In this document: positions 10,936-20,481 of the stretch, one piece after another
Layout of the letters: every line of letters starts with the position of its first letter
How positions within the stretch are numbered: the stretch's first letter is position 1
From: Orientallactaga sibirica
Lineage: Eukaryota > Chordata > Mammalia > Rodentia > Dipodidae
NCBI GenBank assembly: GCA_036365145.1
Contig: JAEOAD010001700.1
Coordinates: forward strand, 186,001 to 250,000
Length of the DNA: 64,000 nt
Reading direction: 5' to 3'
The notes under the pieces: model-generated
Database searches by the model: none
Seen by the model: only the letters and a program-made list of their open reading frames with translations
What the model was told of the DNA's origin: nothing
Made by a program: the position numbers and the translations under genes

Positions 10936-11100
10936 TTTAAAAAAATCCTCAGCCTTAACCTTACATGAACCTTTTTTAAAAAAATAATTTCTCTTGTATT
11001 AAAGAAACACTTATTGGAAGTTTAACAATGTGTGGGTTTCACTTCAGTTTCTTTTCCTTTATTGAAACTAACTAAACACTTTGATTATAAAATAACATTG

Positions 11101-11269
11101 CCTGCCAGGCATAGTGGTGAATGCCTTTAATCCCAGGACTCGGGAGGCAGAGGTAGGAGGATGGCCATGAGTTCAAGGCCACGCTGAGAATATAGAGTGA
11201 ATTCCAGGTCAGCCTGGGTTAGAGTGAGACCCTACCTTGAAAAACCAAAAAAATAAATAAATAAATAAC
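11101..11269 (+). repeat. B1 SINE with target-site duplication
   Basis: Flanked by aaaataacattg at 11089-11100 and 11270-11281. Body 'ccaggcatagtggtgaatgc' to 'gaccctaccttgaaaaacc' with an (AAAT)n tail. Confidence 0.9.
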
Positions 11270-11479
11270 AAAATAACATTGTAGCATAAACTACAGTTAT
11301 AAAAGTACCTTTGTAACATCTTGGTGTCTTTCCGACCCAGCAGAAAGTGGTCTGTGAGGAGGTATACCTCATGCACAGCAGGACTAGACTGTGGGGAGAC
11401 AGTTCTTTATGCTTTTCAATTTTGATTTCCTTGTATCAAGCACATTCCATTTTAGTCACTTTACACAAATGCATAATGA

Positions 11480-11828
11480 TGTAGTGGTTTGATTCTGGTG
11501 TCCCCCATAAAATTAGGTGTTCTGAATTCTAGGTTCCCAGCTGATGGTGATTTGGGAATTAAAGCCTCCTGGAGGCAGTGTATTGTTGGGGATGGGCTTA
11601 TGGGAATTATAGCCAGCATCCACTTGCCATTGTTTGGCACACTCTCCTGTTGCTGTTGACCATCTGATGTTGCCTAGGAGGAGATATCCAACCTCTACTC
11701 ATGCCATCTTTTCCCCCTGCCATCATGGAGCTTCCCCTTGAGTCTGTAAGCCAAAATAAACCCCTTTTTCCCCACAAGCTGCTCTTGGGTGGGTGTTTTC
11801 TGCCAGCAACGTGAACCTGACTACAGCA
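11480..11828 (+). repeat. 5' LTR of the MaLR-type element
   Basis: Starts 'tgtagtggtttgattctgg', contains the poly(A) signal context 'ccaaaataaacccc' (near 11751-11764), ends '...gactacagca'. Same family as 13031, 30345 (minus) and 63894. Confidence 0.8.
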
Positions 11829-11835
11829 GTAAAAT

Positions 11836-11853
11836 TGGTACCAAGAAATGGGA
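11836..11853 (+). other. Primer binding site, tRNA-Leu type
   Basis: tggtaccaagaaatggga lies 7 bp after the 5' LTR. The 'tggtacca' start is the hallmark used by ERVL and MaLR elements. Confidence 0.7.
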
Positions 11854-12823
11854 TCATTGCTGCTAGAAACTTGACTGTGTGGCTTTGGCCTTTTGTAACT
11901 GCTTTGCAGGAGGAAAGTGGATGAATTTGAAATCTTGGCCTAAGAGACTCCTTGTGGTAGTACTGTAAGTACAGCTTGATGGACTATTCTGGTCAGAGTT
12001 GAAAGACCAGAATGCAGTAATAACTATGGACTGTGAGGTTTGGTTTATGAGAGAGGAAAAAAAAAACTTTGTAGGGACTGGGCTACAAGCAATTTTTGTG
12101 AGAGGCTTGTCAAGCCTGTGTCCTGAGAACCAGTTCAGGGTTGCATTGCATAGAAATGGACTGGTGTGAGTAGAGGGATATGTATGGCACAGAAAAAAAA
12201 AGAAAGAAATCTTTGGGCCCAAACAGCTGCATGTTCAACTGCAGTTGTTTAGGAGATTACAACACTTGAGTTGGGCCAGCTGATCTGCACTGGGACAACA
12301 GAAAGAATGCAGACTCTTTTGAATGGGCCTGAATGCAGAAGGACTATCCTGTTCTTCAAAGTCTGCTTTATTCCCCCCCCCAATTAACAAATCGGTAGCC
12401 CACCTGGTATTATGGAGTATAATAAATGCAGTAAAGAGAAGGTCATTGAATTTACAACATGGTTTTGTTTTTTGGAAATGGCCATGAACAGTGTGAAGGC
12501 CCAATGGAACCATGAAGATAAACTGTGAGTTGCAGATGGAGACCCAGAGGAGATGCCAGAACTATGGGGTGGTTGCCAAGGAGAGCTGCCAGCACTGAAT
12601 GAAGTTTTCTGGGAATGTGATTAGCCTAGCTGGAGGGGTGGAACTGGAACTCCAGAGACTCATCACTGATTAGAATTATTGGTCTTGGAGACTTGTCAAT
12701 GGTTAGAGTTATCACACTTGGAGTTACAAAGTTTGATGTTTGCCCCAATTGTTTTAAATCTTGAATTGGTTGAATATTTCCTTGTTATGCCCAATGCCAT
12801 CTTTTGAAGTGTAAATGTTTATT

Positions 12824-12826
<3 letters not shown>

Positions 12827-12862
<36 letters not shown>
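12827..12862. repeat. (GT)n microsatellite
   Basis: About 18 GT units inside the MaLR internal region, followed by 'atgtacgtacgtatg'-type repeats. Confidence 0.95.
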
Positions 12863-12866
<4 letters not shown>

Positions 12867-13030
12867 ACGTACGTATGTATGAATGTATGAATGATGGCTC
12901 AAAGACCTTAGACTATGGGGATGTTTGAACATCATTGGGATTGATAAAAACAATGGGGACTTTTAAAATTGGGCTGAAAGCTCTGCATTTTATATCATGG
13001 ATGATACAATTTATGGGGCCAGGGGCAGAA

Positions 13031-13378
13031 TGTGGTGATTTGATTCAGGTTTCCCCATCAACTTAGGTGTTCTGAATGCAAGGTTCCCAGCTGATAGAAA
13101 TTTGGGAATTAATGCCTCCTGGAAGTAGTGTATTATTAGGGGTAGGCTTATGGGTATTATAGCCATCTTCGTCTTGCCCACTATTTGGCACACTCTCCTG
13201 ATGCTATTGTCTATCTAATGTTGGCCAGGAAGTGATGTTCACCCTCTGCTCATGCCATCATTTTCCCCTGCAATCAGGGAGCCTCCCCTCAAGTCTGTAA
13301 GCCAAAACAAACCCTTTCCTCCCACAAGCTGTTCTTGGGTGGTTGTTTTCTGCCAGCAATGTGAACCTGACTGCAACA
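13031..13378 (+). repeat. 3' LTR of the MaLR-type element
   Basis: Starts 'tgtggtgatttgattcaggt', ends 'gaacctgactgcaaca'. Poly(A) signal variant region 'gccaaaacaaaccc' has lost AATAAA. Confidence 0.8.
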
Positions 13379-14415
13379 ATTATCTACCCTAATTATAAAA
13401 CAAAACAGAATAGAAAAAAAGTATTCGATGACATTCACAGTGGTTGGGACCGGACAGTGGGTATGAATGAGAAGGTTCTTCTTGCTTTCTGCACTTTGCA
13501 GGACAAGACAAATGTAGTAGTGAACATGAGGTGAAGCTGAAAATTCAGTCCCTAATGCAGTGCTAAGAGAAAGGTAAAACTAGAAAGCTGATGTATATAT
13601 AGAAATATGTACACAGATGATTAACATTGGATAAAGGGTTACAGATGATTTTTTTGTATTTTTAATAATTTTTAAACGGGCAGTACTTTTACTTGTATGG
13701 AAAAAGAGAGAGAGAGAGCCTGGATTTGTTGGTGACAGAAAGGAATTCTTGGGATTGACAATCAGGCCCTGGAGGGCTTCCATGGAACACCAGGTGGAGA
13801 CTGGCAGAAAAAGAACCTCTGGTGGAGAAGTGAGTGATTTTTTAAATTCCCTCAGCACCTGGCTGCCGAATGACATGTTCTCTTGGTGCAGATGTGGAAT
13901 AAGGAATGAAGGTTGTCTAAGTCAGACACAGCCCTGACCTTGCCCTGGGAACACACTTAAATGAGGCACATGATCACCAAAAGAAAAAAAAAGACTTAAC
14001 TTACACTCAAGCAATGTATGAGTGCCCTGAAACACATCACTCAAAATCCTGGCATGCCCAAGCTCTCAGCCCTTCTGTGCTTTGGAAGAGAAGGACAGTG
14101 TTAGTGATGGACACAGAGATGTGGAGGAGGAGGTAGGAGACAAGGAGGGGGAACAAGAGGGAGAGGATGAAGTGAAAGGAGAAACGTTCAAAGTGGAGAA
14201 GGACAGGAGGAGGAGCAAAGCAAGGAGGGGAGCAGGTGAAAGTGAAGGAGACTAGAGTGAGGAGAGCTCCTAAGGCAAGTGAGGCTCAGAGGGGTTACCT
14301 GCAAGCTTCCCAACATGCTCACACTTGGCATGCTTAGGCCATAAGGTTCAAACATTCCAACTGCAACAAGACTCACCAGTGGCTATGGCCCAGTAAATGT
14401 CTGATCCATTCAGTA
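13379..14415. other. Intron sequence next to the TBC1D8 exon
   Basis: No repeat recognised apart from a purine-rich tract at about 14100-14260 (AGGAGG-type). No further exon seen. Confidence 0.5.
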
Positions 14416-14421
14416 ACTCAC
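14416..14421 (-). other. Splice donor of the TBC1D8 exon
   Basis: Read on the minus strand, the coding sequence ends 'gcatgtg' and is followed by gtgagt, a consensus 5' splice site. It leaves one base of a split glycine codon on the exon. Confidence 0.85.
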
Positions 14422-14532
14422 CACATGCTATGGGAGAATAAACCTGGGACCCAGGAACTTGAAGCAGAATTCGAAATGGAGCAACCCGTGCACTGGAATC
14501 CAGCACTGCGTCCAGGGCACCTACCAGGCGAC
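14422..14532 (-). CDS. TBC1D8: TBC1D8 internal coding exon (N-terminal region)
   Basis: This 111-bp minus-strand exon codes for 36 whole codons plus a split glycine at each end; part of it reads [17 protein letters not shown], ending VYSPIAC. This matches, by recall, the N-terminus of TBC1D8, just before its first GRAM domain. The paralogues TBC1D8B, TBC1D9 and TBC1D9B are expected to read V-G-T-L-D at the start of this block, so TBC1D8 is the best fit. TBC1D8 is a Tre2/Bub2/Cdc16-domain protein thought to act as a GTPase-activating protein for Rab GTPases in membrane traffic; the catalytic TBC domain lies far downstream. The frame is open, the acceptor has a strong pyrimidine tract and the donor is consensus. 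The exon is probably coding exon 2. The neighbouring exons were not found, so the flanking introns extend at least 14 kb (downstream) and, if exon 1 is outside the window, 49 kb (upstream). Confidence 0.85.
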
Positions 14533-14556
14533 CTTCAAAGGGAGAGAGAAGAAAGT
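14533..14556 (-). other. Splice acceptor of the TBC1D8 exon
   Basis: On the minus strand a pyrimidine tract ('ctttcttctctctcccttt') is followed by gaag and then the exon start, a good 3' splice site with the exon beginning at 14532. Confidence 0.8.
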
Positions 14557-14838
14557 GCACCTGTGAGCAGGGAGGACCAGGCCAGGTGGCCAGTGTGCAG
14601 CCCCACTCCCATGCATATGCGGGGTTAAAGGTGGCAAGCCTTGGGTACAGCTCCTTCCTTCATCACACAAGAGGCAAGTTCTACCTGGATCCCTAGAATC
14701 TGGTATTTACAGGCACCCAGCCCTGATTTGCTGAAACAGCCTTGGTCAGGTACCCAAGCAGCACTAAGAGAAAAGCAACGTGGCCTAGAAAGTAAGAGCA
14801 GTATCTCCACTATTTTCAAGCTCTGTAACTTTATTAAT
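14557..14838. other. Intron sequence upstream of the TBC1D8 exon
   Basis: No repeat or additional exon recognised before the SINE at 14851. Confidence 0.4.
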
Positions 14839-14850
14839 TTATTTAACTTT

Positions 14851-15076
14851 AAAAAAATTTTTTTGTTTATTTATTTGAGAGCAACAGACAGAGAAAGAGG
14901 CATAGAGAGGGAGAGAGAGAATGGGCACACCAGGGCCATCAGCCACTGCAAACAAACTCCAGATGCATGTGCCACTTTGTGCATCTGGCTTACGTGGGTC
15001 CTGAGAGTCAAGCCTTGAACCAGGGTCCTTAGGCGTCACAGGAAAGCTCTTTACCACTAAGCCATCTCTCCAGCCC
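14851..15076 (-). repeat. B2-like SINE with target-site duplication
   Basis: Flanked by ttatttaacttt at 14839-14850 and 15077-15088. On the minus strand it starts 'gggctggagagatggctta' and ends in a GA-rich (CT on the sense strand) and A-rich tail. Confidence 0.9.
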
Positions 15077-15169
15077 TTATTTAACTTTTGTGTGCTGGTT
15101 TCTTTGTTTGTAAAATAAAACCATGGTATGCTACCTCATAAGGGTAGTTGTAAGAATTAAATGAGTATA

Positions 15170-15416
15170 GGGCTAAAGAGATGGCTTAGCAGTTAAGGCA
15201 CTTGCCTGTGAAGCCTAAGGACTCGTGTTCAACTCTCCAGATCCCACATAAGCCAGAAACACAAGGTGACATAAGTATGCAAGGTCACACATGCATACAA
15301 GGTGGTGCATGCCTCTGTAGTTCAATTGCAGTGGCTGGAAGCCCTGGAGCACCAATTCTCTCTGTCTTTTTCTCTCTCTGACAAAATAAATAATAATAAT
15401 AAAAGATTTTTTAAGA
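15170..15416 (+). repeat. B2-like SINE with 18-bp target-site duplication
   Basis: Flanked by aagaattaaatgagtata at 15152-15169 and 15417-15434. The body contains an extra partly duplicated block ('tgcaaggtcacacatgcata' region) that lengthens it to 247 bp. Confidence 0.9.
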
Positions 15417-15434
15417 AAGAATTAAATGAGTATA

Positions 15435-16021
15435 TGTCCATTCTTTGATTGTTGTCCCAAGAAGTCCTGTGGGAGGGTTATCCATTATTATTTCATCATG
15501 ATGGTCCTCATCCCCAACATGGAAGGTTGTCTCGACCTACTCCAGATCAGTACTGTGAAGAGCAAGTAGGGAAATCTACCAAAGCCCTTCACAGACCGGA
15601 GAGCACATCCATAATGCAAACAATGACTGGCATTCTGCCGTAGTGGACGTATCCTGAGCTGATGGCAGGCAAGCAAATGCATCTCCTCCTGCCAACTCAC
15701 ACATCTCACATGGGAACGTGGCTGGCTGCCAAGATTAAACCCCTCACCTTCCTTTACACAAATTCCTTAGCACGTGAGCCATGGGTAAGGGCCCCAAGAT
15801 GCTCAAGCAAGAATAGACAGCTTTGTGTTTAACAACCTCAGAGGAAAGGAAAAGTTGAACTTAGGGAGAAAGTTGCTGACCTAACACCACCTTCATCCCC
15901 AGACACTGCAGCCTATGTTTTCTACAAACAAGGAGAGCCTCCTACCTGAGTACAGGACGGCCACCAAATTTTGAAAACTGATGTTGTCACATTTCTTATG
16001 CTGACTAATATTCCATTATAG
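15435..16021. other. Non-repetitive intronic stretch
   Basis: No repeat or exon recognised. Confidence 0.4.
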
Positions 16022-16320
16022 ATGATCCTAGACTTATGGTGGCTTATGTCCTGATAAGTCCATCTGAAGTTGAAAATACTATTACATAGAAAATGTACAG
16101 ACTAAAAAGAATACACCTAATCCAGCACATCCTAGCTCAGCAATACAGCCCACTGTAGGACACTGGCTGTTTTCCCCATGCTCGCAGGCTGACTGGGCGA
16201 TGGGTCTGCTTGCCACCGCCCAGGATCACAAGAGCATCATATTGCCTATCTGGGAAAAGATCCAAATTCAAACTCTGAAGCGGTTTCTGTTGAATGCAGA
16301 TCACTTCTACATCACTGTAA
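16022..16320 (+). mobile_element. Ancient DNA transposon remnant (MER44-like)
   Basis: 'gatcctagacttatggtggc', 'atctgaagttgaaaatacta' and 'ctctgaagcggtttctgttg' in order match the same Tigger-type family as 7015-7680, a more complete copy in its right half. Confidence 0.5.
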
Positions 16321-16335
16321 GTAAAATAAACTCAG

Positions 16336-16625
16336 AAGTGAGGAACTATCTATAGTGTCCTTCTCTATGACAGGGACAGTTCAGAGCCACACACTGCATT
16401 TTGTTGTCATCTCTCCTTGGTCTGTGGCATCTGAGGATGTCTTCTGTTTTCATGGTCTTATCACCTCTGATAAAAACACTTCCATTTTCTGCAGCATGTC
16501 CCACAGTTTGCTTTCTCTGCTGTTCTGTCACCATTAGATTCAGGCTGTCAGTTTGGGCAATAATCACAGAAGTGACACGTGTTCTTACCATCCCACTGAC
16601 ATACATGATTTTACTTTGCTCCAGG
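16336..16625 (-). repeat. Ancient interspersed repeat, probably L1M-type
   Basis: Read on the minus strand it contains 'tgacagaacagcagagaaag', 'gggacatgctgcag' and 'agagatgacaacaaaatgca', which I recognise as a mammal-wide old repeat. It explains the 86-codon open frame here. The family name is uncertain. Confidence 0.45.
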
Positions 16626-16839
16626 TAATGCTAGTCATAAGATTAGGATAGTGGTTGCCAGTATTCCACACTATAAAGTTATTTCTTTTTCCTTTGTAAT
16701 TAACAGTAATTTATTTATTTATTTATTTTTTACTTTATGATGCTTTTATTTTGAGGTTACAACAGGACATTAAATCCATAGAGATCTTCAGTCTTGCCAG
16801 GAAATTAGTGAGGCATGATTATTATTCGAAAACTACATG

Positions 16840-17063
16840 GGCTAGGAACGTGGCTCAGTTGGTAATGTTTGCCTAGCATGCACTAAGGCCTGGGTTTGCT
16901 TCCCACTACCACATAAACATGGTGTGGTGGTTCACACTTGTAATCCTAGCACGCAGGGGGTGGAGACAGGAAGATTAGAAGATCAAGGCCATCTTCAGCT
17001 ACATAGCAAGTTGTAGGCCAGCCTGGGATACGTGAGACCGTATTTCAAAAAATTAATTAAAAG
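16840..17063 (+). repeat. B4-like SINE (ID fused to B1)
   Basis: ID-like 'gtggctcagttggtaatg' and 'cctagcatgcactaaggcct' followed by a B1-like part ('cacacttgtaatcctagcac'). Confidence 0.7.
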
Positions 17064-17214
17064 TAAATGGAAGAGGGAAGGGAAGGAAAATTGAATGAAA
17101 AAAGAAAGAAAATGATAGGAAACATGAAGGAAACTAAATGATTGACAACTAAGCAGAGAATCTTAGGTCGTACACATTCTGAACAAAAAATAGTATTGTT
17201 GGGCTGCATCTCTG

Positions 17215-17615
17215 AGGAATTCTTTCCATTTAAACTGATAGAAAATCCAACAATGTCTAATTAACAGTAATTTAGTGGAAAAACCACAAAACTATGCCAA
17301 TTTCTATTTCTCAAATATTTGATTTATTCCCTTATTTATATCAATATGGTCTCATGTTTTCTACTCTTATCTAATGGACTACAATCTATTACTGTCATTA
17401 TTTGCTTAGATATTCAAATTATCCCAGGTTTGGCCAATGGGAACCCTTTTATCTGGTCTCTTTGTGTCCTGTGGATATGTCCTTGTTGTTCTTCAAATAT
17501 TGAGGTACAATAAGAATTATAACTTCATCTAGTACCTTCTCTTCTCCAGCTCTAGAATTAGGCACGTTTTTAAGGAATGCTGCTTCCTCCTTCAGTGGAA
17601 AATGGCATTTGAAAG
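17215..17615 (+). repeat. Ancient interspersed repeat, probably L1M-type
   Basis: 'tatcaatatggtctcatgtt', 'tttggccaatgggaaccctt' and 'gtggaaaatggcatttgaaa' are landmarks of a known old repeat. The class is not certain. Confidence 0.45.
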
Positions 17616-17617
17616 TC

Positions 17618-17950
17618 AGTGTGGGGGTGGGGAGATGGCTCCATGAGTAAGAGCACTTGCTACACAAGCACGAGGGCCTGATTCTCCAGCACCTGAGTCA
17701 GTAGCTGGGTGTGGCCATGCACACCTATACCCCAACCCCGGCAGGAGGGGAGGGCAAGCAGAGACAGGAGAATTGCTGAGACTTGCTGATCAGCCAACAA
17801 AAATGGCAGCTGACAGAAAACAGCAGCTCTGGGTTTGGCGAAGTCTCTGCCTCAAGAAAACGTGTAGATGAGTGGTAAAGAAGGATGTTCAACATTCTCT
17901 GGACTCCACACGTGTGCATGAGTGTTACACATCTGCACACACATCACCAA
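17618..17950 (+). repeat. B4-like SINE
   Basis: 'ggtggggagatggctccatg' head, 'gattctccagcacctgagtc', a B1-like middle and a CA-rich tail. Confidence 0.6.
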
Positions 17951-18283
17951 TTATAGACACCATATATACTACACAAACACACATGCAAAAAAAATAATAG
18001 TATCTGGGAACCCAGTATGATCATGGCTAATGGAGCACCCCCAGAATCTCAGTGGAAAGGCTAAAGGGCATATGTAGATCTGTGTGTGCATATATACACA
18101 TATGCTTATGCATAAACATATATATTTGACATTTATCCATATTTTCCTTTCATATGTAAAGTATATAGAGAGAAACTGAGCTATACACCAATACTTCTGA
18201 TTGTTATCTACTATTGCAGTAGTATTTGTTTGCAACCTGCAACTGCTTTCTCCATCCAATACAACACTGGAAAACCCTCCACT

Positions 18284-18285
<2 letters not shown>
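17951..18285. other. Non-repetitive stretch
   Basis: TA-rich dinucleotide patches around 18090-18125; otherwise nothing recognised. Confidence 0.35.
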
Positions 18286-18320
<35 letters not shown>

Positions 18321-18415
18321 AGACAAGTTCTTATTATTATCTAGCTTCTAGTTCACCATCCTCCTGCTTTGGCACTGTGCACTGTGTACTGGGATTACAT
18401 ATACCTACCTGGCCA
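18286..18415 (-). repeat. Degraded B1-like SINE with T34 run
   Basis: A run of 34 T (18286-18319) is the complement of a long A tail, followed by 'gagacaagttcttattatta' and 'gtgtactgggattacatata'. Confidence 0.6.
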
Positions 18416-18767
18416 ATCCTCCTGTTGCTACCAATATAATCTTCCTGGTAGATGCTTCCCTCACCCTACCCAGGCTCCAACTGCCCATATATGCAGCCCC
18501 TATAACTTCTTTGATCTGCCCCATTGAATGACCTTCCCTGGGAAAGGGAGAAAAAGGGTTACATGGATTGTAAAGCATGTAAAGGAGGAGGAGGAAAGGG
18601 TTAAATGATTAAAGAGCAACTATTCTTTTAGCTGCTCAGAATTCTCATCTCCTTCCTGGTTTGCCCCCAAGTTCTAGATGACTAAGGGGCTGCCACTTAA
18701 TACAGAATGCAAGCAGTGTCTCAGGGGAGCTCAGCAACTACAAAACCAGGATGGGTGAAGGTTAAAA
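18416..18767. other. Non-repetitive stretch
   Basis: Nothing recognised. Confidence 0.35.
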
Positions 18768-18777
18768 ATGTGTCTGT

Positions 18778-18970
18778 CTGGCTGGAGAGATGTCTTAGCA
18801 GTTAAGGCACTTGCCTGCAAAGCCAAAGGACCCAGGTTTTATTCTCAAGATCCACATAAGCCAGATGCACAAGGTAGCACATGCATCTGGAGTTCATTTG
18901 TAGCAGCTGAAGGCCCTGGTGTGTCCATTCTCTTTCTTTCTCTCAAGTAAATAAAATAAATTTTTTAAAT
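18778..18970 (+). repeat. B2-like SINE with target-site duplication
   Basis: Flanked by atgtgtctgt at 18768-18777 and 18971-18980. Typical head 'ggctggagagatgtcttagc' and tail 'ctctcaagtaaataaaataa'. Confidence 0.85.
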
Positions 18971-19149
18971 ATGTGTCTGTAAAATATTGATGAAACATAA
19001 TGCCTGACGAGCAGAGATGTACATGATAGAGGACCTGGTGAAGATTTGAAAGGAACTAAGTGTTCCCACCATCCAACGCCCACATACTTGTGGCACTCCC
19101 AAGTAAGAGATCTGCTGGAGAACCTACAGAGTTGGAGTCCAGGCTTGTG

Positions 19150-19215
19150 TTTGACGGTTCTGGGTGTCAAACCTAGTACTTCATGCATACAAGGCAAGCA
19201 CTTCACCATCCATAT
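19150..19215 (-). repeat. ID-like SINE fragment
   Basis: 'ggtgtcaaacctagtacttc' and 'caaggcaagcacttcaccat' are a complement ID head. Confidence 0.45.
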
Positions 19216-19964
19216 CTAGTTTGGAAAGATGAAAAACCTGAGGGACTCTAGGAACCCTTGAAACATGCAGGGAGTGCTGCAACCCTGAGCAACAACACAG
19301 ATGAGCAGGGAATTTTGACTGGAAAGAGTGGTGATTTCCCACTATAAGATTTGGGTGCTTTTGAAAGGTCAGCATGTCTTATGTCAACCCAGACCCTTCA
19401 ACTAGTGGGAAGGTGGAAAGGGCAGAAATCAGAAAGCCACAAGTGAACTTCCACTTTCAGCTCCAACATGCAAAGGGCTTGGAAGCCATCCCGCCCATCC
19501 ACTAAAGAAAAAAACCTTAGCACACTGAGAACGAAGGACTTTCCTTTGACTCAAAGAACTGGAGTCCCAAGGTCAAACCACAACCCCAAGGCTGAGAGAG
19601 ACAGGAAAATCCAGAGTCACAGGCAGTGTTGACGTCCCCAGAGCTGAAGCCATATTTGCAGAGTATTATTTGAATGGAGTTAACAAAGTGCTGGGCTTTG
19701 AGTATGGACTGAGAACATACGAGATCAGGAAAATCCTGAGGACACATTCCAAAGGGAACCCCAAATTTATATGAGCCTTAGTATCAGGAGCCCCACCAGG
19801 CTGGGAAGAGGAAGAGTAACTGTTGTGCAATATCCTCAGAGCATTCTCCATAGCAAAGGCCTAGTCTTACAGGGAGAATGCCAGAGCCTTACCCTAGCTA
19901 TGGAAAGGGCACTGTCTACTACTACTACATCTCCTCTGTCTTTCCTGTCACCAAAGGGGGAGGA
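19216..19964. other. Non-repetitive 5' flank of the provirus
   Basis: No SINE or retroviral sequence recognised. A purine tract 'aaagggggagga' ends the flank at 19954-19964. Confidence 0.4.
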
Positions 19965-20348
19965 CTTGGTTCTTTCTTGAACTTGCTTTGTGCACAAAAT
20001 ACTTGGCTGACAGCCTAAGGCTTTAAGGGAGTTTGCTGAGACAAAGATTGTAATATTTCCCAGCCTGATGAGAGAGTTTGTCAAGGACAGGGTGTTTAGC
20101 CACAAGAAATATTATTGATAGACATTTTATCTGAGTTTCCCTCTCTGTGCAGCTGTGTAACTGGGACAAGTTCTCTGCTCTCAGGAGCTTCGTTGTTTTG
20201 CTTACTAGTATATAAGCTGAGACTTCTGCAATAAACTTTGAGCCTTGATCAGCATTTGTCTTGGCTCCATTCTTTGTGTCCTTGTCCTAGGATCATTCCA
20301 GCCCCCTCTCTCAGGGTCCGTTCGAAGTCGTGCCGCGGGTCGGCACAG
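19965..20348 (+). repeat. Provirus 5' LTR, 5' edge missing
   Basis: TATA-like box tatataag at 20209-20216 and AATAAA at 20230-20235 sit about 15 bp apart, as in short class II LTRs. The right part (20302-20348), GC-rich and ending 'gcaca', is absent from the 3' copy. Confidence 0.85.
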
Positions 20349-20366
20349 CAGCGCCAGAACAGGGAC
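20349..20366 (+). other. Primer binding site, tRNA-Lys3-like
   Basis: cagcgccagaacagggac differs at three positions (1, 2 and 8) from the usual Lys3-type site. It directly follows the LTR. Confidence 0.6.
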
Positions 20367-20481
20367 CTGAGCACGAGGGTCTTCAGCGAGAACGCCAACC
20401 AGTGAGTGAAAGCGCAAACAAAAATTTGTGGGGTTCGTGGAGGCTGCCCACTCTCAACTCCAAACCAAGTAAGTTGGCGAT

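Larger units (their letters stand above)
11480..13378 (+). mobile_element. MaLR-type LTR retrotransposon with both LTRs
   Basis: Two same-strand LTRs of about 348 bp (11480-11828 and 13031-13378) bracket about 1.2 kb of internal sequence. The first LTR is followed by a tRNA-Leu-type primer binding site (tggtaccaagaaatggga, 11836-11853). The second is preceded by a purine-rich tract ('ggggccaggggcagaa', ending at 13030). The internal part has no gag or pol frame, as expected for non-autonomous ERVL-MaLR elements mobilised by ERVL. The two LTRs differ visibly, so the insertion is not recent. I could not confirm a 5-bp target duplication. Confidence 0.8.

Noticed and set aside
16346..16606. 86-codon open frame as a possible exon
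   Set aside because: The underlying sequence matches an ancient interspersed repeat.
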